A model generated the notes under the pieces. The model ran no database searches. It saw only the letters and a program-made list of their open reading frames with translations, and was not told the DNA's origin. Shown here piece after piece: positions 30,201-44,273 of a stretch of 64,000 nucleotides of DNA (the first letter of the stretch is position 1; each line of letters opens with the position of its first letter). Source of the DNA: Temnopleurus reevesii. Lineage: Eukaryota; Echinodermata; Echinoidea; Temnopleuroida; Temnopleuridae. The DNA is taken from contig BQKZ01000003.1 of assembly GCA_036244855.1 (NCBI GenBank), forward strand, positions 502,984 through 566,983, in the 5' to 3' direction. The translations under genes and the position numbers were made by a program.

Positions 30201-33200
30201 TACCCACCGAGTATCTGCGTCTTAGTATGCCAGTAGAGTGCAAGGACTTCCCAACCAGGTGAGCTTCTTGCAAATTATAAGAAATCATATGTGCATCATA
30301 TCTTTCAATTATATATTTTCCATTATACTGTGGAAAGGAGTTGGCACCCATCTTGTACCACTTTTCTAGACCCATTGATTATTGAAATCTTTATATCGCA
30401 GAGAGATAATTTGATTGCGTCAAGAAATTCCTGTGAATTTGCTACTTTGAAGATTATTAATTGGCTTTATCAGTATTGATTATGCAACTTGTATTGGATA
30501 AATCCCACCGCTGCCACCATTTTAGTTTTGACTAGATTCCGCACTAGATTCACTGCCCTATTTCAAGTTGTTAGTTCAACTTATGTAGTTTGATCTGTGA
30601 AAGGCATCTTCTACCTTTCAAATATGATCTATAAACATCTTAATGACAAAGACTTCCAAATTTGTTTAGATCCCACCGCTCCCACTGTGTTAATTGTAGT
30701 TCACTATTGTATAGAGTTTTTCCCACATTCACTACTCCCACAAGGAAACCATGAATTTGAACCAGTTCCGTACATGAAATTATGATCTATGATTTTTTTG
30801 TTAGTAAAATTACCTAAATTTGTTGAAATCCCACCGCTGCCACCATTTTAACGCTGCTCAAACTGCTTTCCCTCATTTGAATTGGTTCCCTGGTGAAAAA
30901 TTGGCCTTCTCATGAAGATGTTCAAAGAGGTACACAGAACTCTGCGCACAACTGGTGACCCTTATCGGTACCTGCAATAAATGACCGCTATATTGCAGAG
31001 TAAGCACCTTAGAAATGGTCACTGGTCGTGCATAGAGAGTCTTGCTTAACTCTAAGAACAGCTATATGAAACACCTGCCTGGTCTGCCATTGTAGAAGGA
31101 TTCTGAAAAATTTAGAATTCATTCCTCAAACCTGGCATGGAAATAAGTACTAAAATTACTTAGGGAGCTACCCTACTGAAAAAACTATTATTAAATAAAT
31201 AGATAAAGTAGGGTTAAGACATGGAATTTTGCTTTCCCTGCAGTGGTGAGATGGTGCTCTCCATCCCAGTGCCAGTCCTGTCACCAGGCAACAAGCGTGG
31301 TCAATGGATCCAACAAGGTGCTACAAGTCTAGATCTGAGTGAGACTGACTCCAATGATGGGTCCAATCGCAGGGCTAGGTCTGGTCTAGACAAGATGGGT
31401 AAGACCCATGTAGAACTTGCTATAAACTTGCAACTTCTTTGTGTGATTTAATTTGTTACTCATTGATTGTGTGTTATTCTAACCATACATGTGCAAGGCA
31501 CATTTATTAACAAAACAGTTTCGTGTAACCTAATTTCAAATTTCTAATTTCTAAAGAGAATGATGATTGTAACATATTTCCTTATGCAATTAGAGTTATC
31601 TTACATTTTCCTTTTAGTTTTGATTCTGATGATACAAGTTGATGCCATTCTTATAGATTTATTAGGGCTGATAAATGTTTGAAATTGAGGACACTAGACT
31701 TAATTTTGATACAAATTGCTGGTTTTCAAAATATGTTTGAAACAGGGAAAATGCAAAATTAGTTGCAAGGATTATTAATCATGATTATGCATGGTTAGCA
31801 CATCATCATTAATCTCAACACACCATGGGTTATTATTTACGCATATTTTTATTTGCATGTTAACATTTTACTTGCGCACACATTTACAGTTATTAACAAA
31901 AAATTACAGTGCCATTTGAGCTAAATCCTGTTTTGAAAGTTGAAGATGTTAGACATGGTGTGCCAATAAAAAAAAATACAATTCTTCTTATAAGTGGGAA
32001 TCTAAAGCAGAAATTTGTGTCCGGATTGATAAATTTATCGACAGTCTATTTAAAATTGAGCATTTTCTATTTATAAAAGTTTCTTCTTCATTCTGAAAAC
32101 AAAGTGGCAACAAAGGAATCAAAGAGAACAAGTATGTTTGTTTAGTCTACATTACTAATCTCTCCCCATCTCTGGTTTGTTTTCATCTCATCATTTTTTC
32201 TCACTGCGGTTTTACTAACCCTGTTTGCCGTGCCTATCTAACGTGTGGATTGTTTACAGTGGTTACTAACGGTTACCGGAGCAGCACCTTGGAGAGTGAT
32301 TCTGATTTTGATACGAGTGTTCCCGACCCTAAACCAACACCACCCCCTTCCAATCACCACCATCATCACAAGGGGCGTCGGCACAGGCTGCTACAGAGTA
32401 ATTGCCATTTATCCATATGTCATTGTAATAATTGTGATTATTTAATGTCTACCATTTGTGTTAAAATGTTATAAGGGATGTTTAATTCCCAAAAAATTGG
32501 TCCGATTAATAAGAATAATGAAGAAATAATATTAAAAAAAAAATTTTCTGCCAAGGAAGCCATAAAATATTTTTGATTTGTCATTTCAAATTTAAAATAT
32601 TGGAGAGATGTAAAGTTCAATACATTAATCTTTTTAGGAGAATTGATTTTGGAAAGATACTCTAATACATGATACACAATGTGGAAACATACTTGCAAAC
32701 TTCAATGAATATATCAAATATTGTAAATAAAAAACTTACCCTTTATCTTTAAAGATTGTGGAAACTAATTTCATGCTTGAACATGTGCTAGCATGTATGT
32801 ATTTGAATCTCCTTTCATGCCATTGTCAAAATTAAAACCCAATTAACCACCACGTTCAAGATTTCCGATAAAAAAAAAATTAAAAAAAGGAATTAGATAA
32901 AACGTGTCAGGGTGAGATGCTCGCTGGCAAAATTCTCTTAAATGGTTTCAGATTTTAGAAGGCTTCATTTAGGAAGTATTAGATTTAGACTTTCAAAGTG
33001 AGAATAAAAATGGCAGACTTAAATGATATTTATCAGATGATGAAATAAAAGGGGCGGTTCTGTGGATATTAAGAGGCAGGAATGTACTGAGGAGTACCTA
33101 TTGCGTAGTTTTCAACAATCTCCACTTAATGTGCCAGTGCATGTGACAAGGTATGAATCTAATCTGTATGAAAATGATTGTTCGATGAGGTTTGTGTCAA

Positions 33201-36200
33201 ATTTTGTCCTGATGTGAAATTTATTCCAAAACCTTTGTGCTCCATCTGTAGACAAGGAAACATTAAACAAATTGCAAGTAAAAAGTGCCCTATCCTTTTC
33301 CACACAAAGTCCCATTTTTCCTTGATCATTCACTGAGAGTTAAGATTTAAATATTTATATTTATGTCAGAAAGTTTTCTTGTGAAAAATTTACAATGTCT
33401 TCTTTCTTAAAAAACTTGGTACTTGTTAAACTGTTTTATCACAAATAGTGCCAACATATTTTGGGGGCCTTCAATTGAAAACTTTGATTAGAATAATGAT
33501 GACATTTTTAATGCGTCTGCTGGAAACTTTAGATTACCAACCTGATTCTACCGTATGTGCGTACTTATCTTAGTAGCAATCTCTTTTAAAAATATTCTGT
33601 GAATTTAAGATGCAGATTTTTTTCTCTGTCACTTTGTCATTGGTGTTTCTTAAGCCTCGGTCACATAGGACCCCGGCAGCAACACGATTCAACCCGACTC
33701 ATTGTTCTGAGGCAGTTAACTGTGAGTTAACAAAGAGTCGGGGTGAATCGTGTGGCTTTCGGGGTCCTATGTGACCGGGGCTTTAAGGCAAAAAGAACGC
33801 AGATAGTAATGCTCTTTCAGCTCCTATATGTACACAACACAATGGGGAATGCCTTGACTGTAAATTTTGAATGCTCCGTATCTAAAAAAAAAATGATATT
33901 TTTCATGGTCATTCAACTCTCAGAAAATGATTTCACCCTACGTTCCTTCTCCTCAAATGATCATACTTTCATGCCTCCACAATACCCCAAGTTCCCATGC
34001 ACTTCCTTTCATGTCATGTATATAGGCTGTTCAGAAAAGTGGTACAGTCAGATTGTATTGTAATATTATGATACTTTTGTGAACTTCATACACTGTACTA
34101 ATGTGAAGATCACTTCAGTAGTATGTGTTATTAGTGTTAAAAATTATTTGATACTTGTATGAGAATAATTAAAAAGCCATAGAAAAAAGATTAATGTCAT
34201 ATGGAACTCATAAAAAAAATAGAAATTGCTCTTTTTGCCATTCAACCTAAAACTATGAAAACTTGTTAAGTATTTGTTATCCAGTATGCAATCTTGATCC
34301 TCTTGAGCCCATTTTTGAAAGGATAAATGAATGTGAACCCCTTTTTGACTGTACCATTTTTGGTGACATACTGTAAACACGATATAATCTATTTCCGTAA
34401 ATTTAAGTCCAACACCAATTCAATGCTCCTTTGTATAATGTTATTCAAATCGTAACCAACTTGTTATTGGTGTGTCAGCATATTTCAATGCACAGCGTTT
34501 GGATCTATTGTCCCATGACCCACTTTATTTTATGGAAATAGTTTATATCGTGTTTGTACAACATTAATGTTATGGCACCATTAAAATTCCCATTGTGATG
34601 TTATATGTTTCCCAATATGATTCATTCAGCTATACCTGATGTGGTACAGTTGTTGCTAAGTGAAGGTAAATCATCAAAATGTTCACAAGTTCTGTTAGCA
34701 TTGTTATTGCTTTTGCTATCATTTTTATTCACTACATTTCACCATTTCAGTTAAGAATTATTTCATCATGACAATTCTTTAGTTTTTGTGTGCTATTGCT
34801 ATGTTTCCTCCTCACTCTACAGCTTGATGACTTTAATGACTTAATCAACAGTTAAGGAATCCTTATTTTGTTTCATTTTTCTGAAATTTCCATATCTTTT
34901 TTTTTATACTTGGTATGATGATTACCAGCATATATTTATCAAAAATGAAACTTGGTTATGTCATTCTTTGTTATCATTATTTTTTTTGGGGGGTATTATT
35001 AATTTCTTTAAAAATACCTTTATCTCTCTTCCCTATATTTCATTTTACATATTTTGATCATTGTCCATTGTACAATGAGGATTACTTCTATTTTTATCTT
35101 TAAAATGGTGTTTAGATAAACTGTCCACAAATTACAAACACAAACGTTGGTAGACGAAGCTATTTCTGTACATTTGAACCTGCTTTTTTTTTCATTAGAA
35201 TATGGATATAGGACCGGAGCAGCACTCTGTAAAAAGTTTTTATAGAATACATGTACATCATTCAACCATCATTGTAGATTGTGCCATGTTTGTCATCCTT
35301 GTATTACCTTTGTTATCATTTATGACATCAAAACCTGTACAATTCCTGAAATAAGCAACAAATGAGCATGTCAAGGAGTTGTAACTGTTGTCATATTAGT
35401 ATTTTGTTTTAGTTACAAACCCTGTGCTTGAATGTTTACAGCTCTCAGAAATTCTACATCATTTTGCTGTGATTTTCCCTTTCCTTTCTCTCTATTTTTC
35501 AATGTGCTCATTTTGATATCCTGTAGATAACATTATTCATTTTGCATGACTTTTTTTTCTTGTTATTATCATTTTGTTAGCAAATCAACTATCTAAAAAC
35601 TACAATATGTGCAAGCTGTTTTTACAGTTCTTTAGCAATCTGTAAACGTTCCAACTATTTCCCTAGGCAATAAGTTCCAATGTAATGCCAATATTGACTA
35701 ATACTTCAAATTTATGAATGTTGATGACAACTTTGTCATTTGCGGTAACTTGAAATCAGATTCAAATAATAGACAATGTGCAGGCTGCTCTGACTGTTCC
35801 GACTTTCTTATGACTCAGAGAGGCTTAAATGTTACTTCAGACGATAAAGCTTGTGTTATGCAATTTTCTTGAATTTTATTATCATTAATCTTAGTATCCA
35901 GAACCTCAGTAGAACATTTTAATGTATTAGAATGCTTCTGAAAGACACCATTACAATTTCATCAGATATCAGATGCAAGCCAGTCTTAACTTGTGCGATG
36001 TGCTTTACAATGACTTACATATCTTTATATCAAAGCCAATTTTATTGATGTATGCATCTTTACAAGTACTTTAACCTACTGCTTAATTTATTGCTTAATT
36101 TATTGTATTGTATATTATGAGTAAAGGTGTCATATCATTCATCATACAACACTTTTGCTCTCTATGAATGATACGATATGTATCAACAAGAATCTTTTCA

Positions 36201-39200
36201 TAAACAATGAAATGACACCCTTTTGTCTTGCAAGATTGATGGTTCTGCATTTGCAAATTGCTTGTTTGCATTTTCTATGTCCTGCTTGTATTCAATTTGC
36301 TGTGGTTGAATTGCTGATTGATTTGATACTTTTGATTGCATGCTTCCTCCCAAATTACGAATTCATTGAAATCAATATTTTTGATCTTATCATGCTTTCA
36401 ATAAAATCATATCAGAACGACTTTGTTAAGTACTTTATGTAGCTGAACATCTCTAAAGTAATTCTATAGATAGGAAATAAACATAGTTTTTAGACTAGTG
36501 ATCAACAACAAAAAATAATTTACCAATAAATCCTAACCAAGGATTCTGATATTATGATAAATTCATAAAGGGGGTGTAGTTCAAAATCAACTTTGCAAAT
36601 TGTAACACGCATTTTCATTTAGGCACAGTATGCACTTTTAATAAGACGTGCATAAAACAATGACTTTGATTAGCTTGGCACGTTTCAATTAACTACAACT
36701 TGCGACTCATTGCAACTTTTGAACAACACCCCCATAGATAAGTATCTGAGTTAGTGCATATTGTTATTTTAATTCCCTTTTTATAGAACACAAGGTGATA
36801 GACACTGATGCGATAGATGCACACACCCAAGTCAACGGTTACAATGGAGATCATACCAAAGAACTATCCAAGAAAGAGAAGAAGAAACTTGCCTCCCTCC
36901 CACTGGGCCGTAAGATCCCCATGTCCCGGGCTGCTTCCAGCGAAACATCCACCGTCCAATCTCCTGACTCGTCCTTCGAGCGGTCCGGCCCGTCCCCTGC
37001 TAAGTCCAAGCGCAGCAAGTTCACCAAGAGCTCCAGCATGGATTCCGGTGCCAAACACCCTGAAGACACTCTTGCCAAACCCACTGGGTATGAGGTAGAT
37101 GGCCAACGAAGCCCTGGAGCTGCTAGAAGGGGGAAGAAATCAGATAGGCTGAGGACGCCAGAAGCATCACCACCTGGAACCTTGACCAGAGAGTACATCC
37201 CGCTGAAGAGTGACAACGAAGGATCCGTCGGGTCGGACAACCACGGACGTCCTCGCTTGGCGAAGCTGCAGTCGATGGGAAGCAGCTTCGATGTCTTCAG
37301 CAAGTCCATTGACATCATGTCGGACATTAGTGAGGCTGATTCCATCGATCTGAGCATGATGACCAAGTTCTATTACTCTGTCAGGATCTTCCCAGGCCAG
37401 GATCCAACAGACATCCATGTTGGATGGGTTACCCCGGGTTACCATCATTACTCTCCACACTTTGATCCATCTAAGACGAGTGAAGTCACTGTCAACATGC
37501 TGGGAGAGAATGGAGGAGTCCAAGAGAGGTAGGATATCATCAACATCAACATTCAACATTCTAGTAAAATTGCTCTCAAATCAAGAATATTGCTGCCCCC
37601 TTCTATATATTAAAATTGTTGAAATTATAAAGTGTAGAATTCACAACCTTCAAGACGAGTTTCCTGATCTTGAACAAACCAATTACATACGAGATATTGC
37701 CATCACTTTGTGCTCCCCTGTTTATTCCTGCATTCATAAAGATTAAAATGGAGGTACATGTTGCCATAAAATTAACTTGATGCCTCCTTGTTCCTTTACA
37801 AAACTTATGAAAAGTTGAATGTGTAGAATTCAACACCTCCCAGATGACTTTCTTAATCTTGATTCAACCAATTACCGACAATAAATATGAGTTCAATTTA
37901 AAGTATGAATGATCAAGCTTGAAGTTTCCAAGCATCTCATATGGTTTTATATTAAGTGGTGTATCAATATTTATGATTTTACATCGCAATTTACTTCCAA
38001 GAGGACTAAATTGAAACCTCTCATCTCACCAGAAGAGCAGAGAATCGTATTCCATCTCATAAACCAGTGACATTTTGATATTTCTTTCTTCAATGTTTAG
38101 TTCCAAAAGGCGTGATTGCTTCACAATCTGCGTTGGTAATCACATGGACCTACTCATCACACCAGAAGGTCGTAGAATATCATCAGGTCTAGTGGTCGGA
38201 TGTATTGTAGATGCTTCCAACGGTGAGCTCTTCTTCACAATCAACGGTCGGGACATCAGTACCAAGTATCAGGTTGGTATTCTTTTTATTGGTATGATAT
38301 TTATTTCTGGATATGCCATGTGCGGTAGTGTACGCCGGGCTAAAGCCAGGGTAATAATAATGCAAAGTGGATATGTGCACTGTATGATTTGCATCTATTA
38401 TTATTATTATAATTATCAGGATTAGATTTAGGTGCTGTGGCAAGATAACCAAATAATTCTTTTTTGTTCTGGTGCAATGGATTTCTTATTTGTAGTTCTT
38501 GAATATGGCTGCTTTTGACATTTGCACAAAAAATTCCAACTCATAAAATGATGAGTTCTTTAAAATCTGGAGATGCCGATCATTTCAAAATATGCATTAG
38601 GATAGAATTAAGATGTGAATGACAGCACATCTGAGAATCAAGAGAGAAAGCATGATAACAATTCCCATATGCTTCCTTTCCTGAGAAAATATTTGGCTCA
38701 AATTTGGTGATTTAAAATTGTTACTTTTCTGATAAAACATGAATTCACTTGCAATTTCAATATTCTCTTATATTTTACTGTCTCCATCAGCTGATGTTAT
38801 CATAAATTCAATATTTGTATGATTATTTGATGTAGGTGGAGCCAAAAACCAAGTTGTTTCCGGCAGTGTTTGTCAAACCCACAAGCAAGGAGATGCTGCA
38901 GTTTGAACTAGGAAGATCAAAGGTAGGACTTTTTTATGATGACGTTTTTTGAGTGAATTAATGATATGCTTACATAAGAATACAAATTTGAATTTGAAAT
39001 CACTATTTTTATATTAAGGTATTCCCTTTGCAAGGCTCCCCAAATGATCATGATTAAAAAATATTTAACATTGTTTATATCTAAAATTAGTATAATTGTA
39101 AATTGTTTACTGGACTCTAAGAGGTCACTTTGAAAGTTTGTGATTTGTAACTGTATCTATTATAGTGTTTTCATTTGTTGTATTAATCAATAAACTAGTC

Positions 39201-42200
39201 AGATTTGCTTGGAAATTTGTTCAAATAGATTTTTTCAATGAGTTTAGAAATCATGAAAGCTATTAATATTCAATAAAATTTAAGAGGGGATTTGAAAGGA
39301 ATGTTAAAAATTTCATTAAGACATACATGTACAATGGCCATGTTCAATAATATGTTTTCTTTCTTACCAATACTACTTGCAAGTTAGCTAATATGAACGC
39401 CAATGAGAATATTGCATCTGTAGAATACTCCTGTACTCAATTATATAAACTGTTCCCATATATATTCTATAGATATTTGTAGAAAATCAGATGCACATTT
39501 TACACTATAATAGTATTATAATCCTGAATGTTAGAATTACTATACATGACTTAGAGTGATGTTTATGATGCACGTTTTGCATGATTCTCAGATTCTGGAA
39601 CGACGTTCGAGCTCAGTTCAATCTGAGATTGCTCAGTTGAGCTTCAGTCAGGTGAATGTATAAACATGTCTACCTCCCTCTATAGCTGGCATTTCATCAG
39701 CAGCGCTCATCGCCACAATGTCAACAATGCATACTAATCCATAAGCTTCAATTCCTGGCAATATTTCAGAAATGTCCAGTCCAGTATTCTTCAATATCAT
39801 ATTTAATTACAATTCTATTATCTGAAATATGTATTAAATTGATATTGATGTGTATGAAAAGCAATTTTACAACATTTTTTCATAAACTTTTCAATGTAGC
39901 ATTCATATCATTGAGCATTAATAGTAGGGAAATATTATGATCATACTCCAGACATTTTGGTTGGGTTGAACTAAACTGTTGACTGTTGGGTGCATATATC
40001 AAGAGATCGCTGATCCTACAATTGGTTGAAACTCTTGGAATTAACAAAAACGAAGAAATGAAGAATGTTCTCCCATGGTTCTCTGATTATTCCTGTCATA
40101 TTTCATGTATTCTTTTTTGAGTTGCAGAATTGTCTTGTTAGAAATGGTATGTCTGTCTGTATATAAAGCTGTTACTTTACTAACCTGGGCCAATGCTAAA
40201 CAATGCATTAACATTTAACATTAATACATTCAGCAATGATTAACAATTTTGTTTCATTGTAGATTTGTTGTAAAGTGTTAGAAATGTGGAAAGGGCAAAT
40301 TTGGTCTTACTAGATTATCAACAATATACTTTTATCTGATATGCAGCATTACATCTATCTAAGGTGTTTGAACTATTACACCATCTTGATTCCACACATG
40401 CAATGCATAAAGATTGAACTAAGAGAACAAGGACCATTCCTGTTGATACTTCAAGCATAAATATTCAAGTAAAATGCTTTTTCCAAATGATTAATGAAGA
40501 GTCAGTTTTATATTTTCAATATACAGTACATCGTAATAACTTTTACATGTGTCTTTAGGATCATATATGTATTCCAACTTATAACACTGTGCTAACAGTG
40601 AACAGAGTTAAGCTTAAAAATGAAATATGTTCTGTGTAACTCACTGTAGTCTTTTTTTGTTTGGCTAAATGTGAATATGTCAGCTGATGGAAATGCTATG
40701 TATTATGAATAACAGTACTCACGATTCCAATTTAACGTTCATTTGTACTATTAGTTATACAGGTATTTTGTATTTCCATGATGTTTTGCATACACTTCAT
40801 GTACAACATGTATATTGTTACACCATGAATCACCATTCAATATCTAATATCTCAATGTATTGGATGCACTGAACTAGCAATGAATATTCATGTTATCAAT
40901 TTCACTGACAAGTAATGCTCTTTACTATAACATCTTCTAAAATATTTCCTTTTTAAACAAGATGAAAGTTAAGAAGATTTTAATTTAAGAGGATTTGTAT
41001 GATTCTAGCCCTATTGACATTTTGAATCATTCTGTTATATATAAATTCCAGTTCTTAAGATAGCAAATAATTATGTGTATGGTTTAAGCTAAGAAATGTT
41101 ACCACAGCAAAGATTGTGTAATGAATTATCAAACCTTGCCTTATTTCATTTAATTTTCTGGGAATGTTTTCTTACTGCAATTTAAAAGAAGTAATTAACA
41201 TGAGCTATTCCTGCATATTTCCTTCAGAATTGTAAACCTTTGTAAATAGCGAACAGTAACTTAGATGATTGGTACACACTCCTGGAAATTCTACTTTTTA
41301 ACAATTTGAAAAAATAATTCTACACCTCTAAATTCATAAAAGTAATTTTGATGATTGCTGTAGAACAACTTGCCTGTTGTTGACAATTAACCCGTGGACA
41401 ATTGGAATTGATGGTGCATGTACAATATATGTAAGCATTGCTTTGATTCAGTATTCAACATGTTGAAATATCAAGTTACTGGAGATCTGTGCATCACTGC
41501 AATGTTCATTTAATAACAGTAGTCTAATCTGAACCTTCCATTTCATTCCATCAGAACTGCCTCCCACTGTCTGCTGCCTGGTTCAGAGGTGATAGCCACA
41601 ACCCAACACCACAGTGTCCTTCCAGAGTCCAGGTCCAGGACATGCATACCTACACATGGGCTCGGGCTCCTCTACAGACCATGAGGATAGAGACCAAGAA
41701 GGTTTCTGACAATAATGGCTGGCTGGTGTCTTGTCCAGAGCCTGGTTAGTATTAGCTTATACTTAAATATGTAGACTTTAGGATCCATTGGATTGTAAAT
41801 GGTCCAGGACCAGAACATGCAAACCTACACATGGGCCAGGGCTCCACTACAGACCATGAGGATAGAGACCAAGAAGGTTTCTGATAATAATGGCTGGCTG
41901 GTGTCTTGTCCAGAACCTGGTAGGTCTTTGTGTGATTATTGTCAACTTATGCTAGATGATGGGATCTTGAAGGTTTATGTTGGTAAATTTTAATAGTGAA
42001 ACCAGGTCCAGGACTTGCACTCTTACACATGGGCTAGGTCTCCACTACAGACCATGAGGATTTAGACCAAGAGGCCCGTATTCTGATGTCAGGTTTAACT
42101 TAAACTAGAGTTTAAATCTGTGGTTTAAGTATGGGTAGCCCAATGTGCCAAAACTTTTTTAAACTGTATAATCCTTATGTAAACTTGCCTCTTTTCCCAT

Positions 42201-44231
42201 GCTCTAATATTGTAGAAACCTATTTCAGTTTTGATTCCAAGACAGTATTTTATACTGTGAGTGCCAAATCTCCTGGCAAATTAAACACTGACTGTTAAAG
42301 ATTCAAGCCTCTTTTGGCTTACCATACTTAAACCACAGATTTAAACTCTAGTTTAAGTTAAACCTGACATCAGAATACGGGCCAGAAGGTTTCTGACAAT
42401 AATGGCTGGCTGGTATCCTGTCCAGACCCTGTTTAATATGTTATTGAAGATCTTTAGAAGCTATGGTGCTCTAATGAATCCCGGTCCAAGACATGTGTGG
42501 GATCACATGGAGTATCTTGAAATACTTAAATAAAAGATCTAATAGTTAAGCTGTGATCCTGACCAAATTGTGCATTTGTTAGCTGTATTTGAACAGGATA
42601 TTTTATTGTTCCACTTTTTTATTTGATGTGATACAGTGTCGTGGCTGGGTGTTCACATACCTGAAGAGAATCGTTGTATGGACATCCTGGAACTGGTAGA
42701 GAATGAAAACCTGCTCAAGTAAGTCACTAATTTAATATCAATTGTTGTCAAACATGTTCCATCAATCAATATAAAGAACCTTTTTTTTTTTTTTTAACAG
42801 ATGTACCTTTAATAGTGCCACATTGTTGTGGAATCTTCAGGTGTCACTATCTAACTCTTCCACAAGATCGAATTTGTGGGCAGATGAATGGTTTGATGTA
42901 TTTTTCCTTTCCAATAAGAGATAAGCCTACATTCTACATTAATGTGTTTCTGTATCATCTACATTGCTACCTATTCTAAATTGTCAACTATCATACTGTA
43001 CAGTGCTTAAATAGAAAATCAAATTGAATGAACCTGCAATTCAATGAAGAACAAGATTGAATTTAAAATTCAAAGTTACATCATTCTATGAATAATATAC
43101 AATTCTCAGCCTAATTACTCATAACCATGATATTTTCTTGTTTTAGATTCCATGCGCATACCTTGATGTTATACTGCAGTGTGTGTTCCCATGGTAACCA
43201 CCATGTAGCTCATGCCTTGATCAACCATGTCAATGAAGACCAGCTCATGTATTGCCTTCAGTGCCCATGTAAGTAATATTCAATTTAATGTTCTAAAGTG
43301 TGCTTTTTACTTTTTTAGCTTTTTAGCTTTTTACTGTAGACCAACAAAATGATTTTTGTTTCAAAATGAACTTTGTCTTTATCAGTTCCCCATTTATCAC
43401 CTGTTGAAGGCTCCTACTTTACCTGGTAATTTTAGAAAATCTGATTAGACAAGTATATTGTTTTTAGTTATGAAACCATCAAAAAACTTCGGGAAATTGA
43501 AAAAAAAAAGCTCATTGATATTTTATTCAAACCAAAGATTAAACCTAGATGTTGAATTCGAATAATCAGGAAGATTTTTAAGTGATAGAGATTTGATGTA
43601 CTGTTGCTTTCATGTAATTTTTTTTAAAGATATATCTGGTCCATTGAGGATAGGTTACTACAAACTGCTGCATGCCCTTCATCTCCAAACCCATGTCAGT
43701 GCAAGGTGAGTTTTCATTTCTGTTTTGATTTATTAACATTTTGTTTTTATTTGTGTTTTCAATTGGACCTGCCATATACATCTCTTCTTGGTTGTCCAGT
43801 GGTAATGTGTACGTTTACTCATCATGAGGTCGTGGGTTTAATTCCTACCTGACAATGCCTGTGATTTTGTTCATAGCATCTCAAAGATGCACTTTTATTC
43901 AGGTATTTATACATCTTGTGATGAGGCAATAACAATTTCCTTTATCTATTTGTGTCTTATTAGACTCACTAAACCATGTAGTATGGCTGTGTTAACTCGA
44001 GGCTGTTATTTCATCATTATTATGTGTTTTTTAATATTCTATTTCAGGTTAAAGACTCAAGATGAGTTCATCATCCCTCTGATGTCTGGTCCTAAACCAG
44101 TAGATGAAGAGTTGGACATTTCAAGTAGCATGTCCATCAAGAGAGCCTTGAGCACCACCAAGAGTGTCTCTATCAGACCGCAACTCAACATTGGACCATC
44201 AGCTGATAGGTAAATCCCATTTTCATCTGAT

Positions 44232-44273
<42 letters not shown>

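Larger units (their letters stand above)
32398..36786. other. Intronic region (4.4 kb) between linker exons 30 and 32
   Basis: Holds cassette candidates at 34630-34665 and 35199-35228, a 137-bp fold-back repeat at 33650-33786 and a family A inverted-repeat element at 36570-36733. No independent gene on either strand. Confidence 0.7.

Noticed and set aside
35211..35224. 13-base identity between exon 30 and the 30-bp exon candidate as evidence of exon duplication
   Set aside because: Matches of this length are expected by chance several times in 64 kb and the flanks do not align.
36851..37366. 171-codon minus-strand open frame
   Set aside because: Antisense shadow of exon 32, whose + strand frame is supported by phases and SPRY3 similarity.
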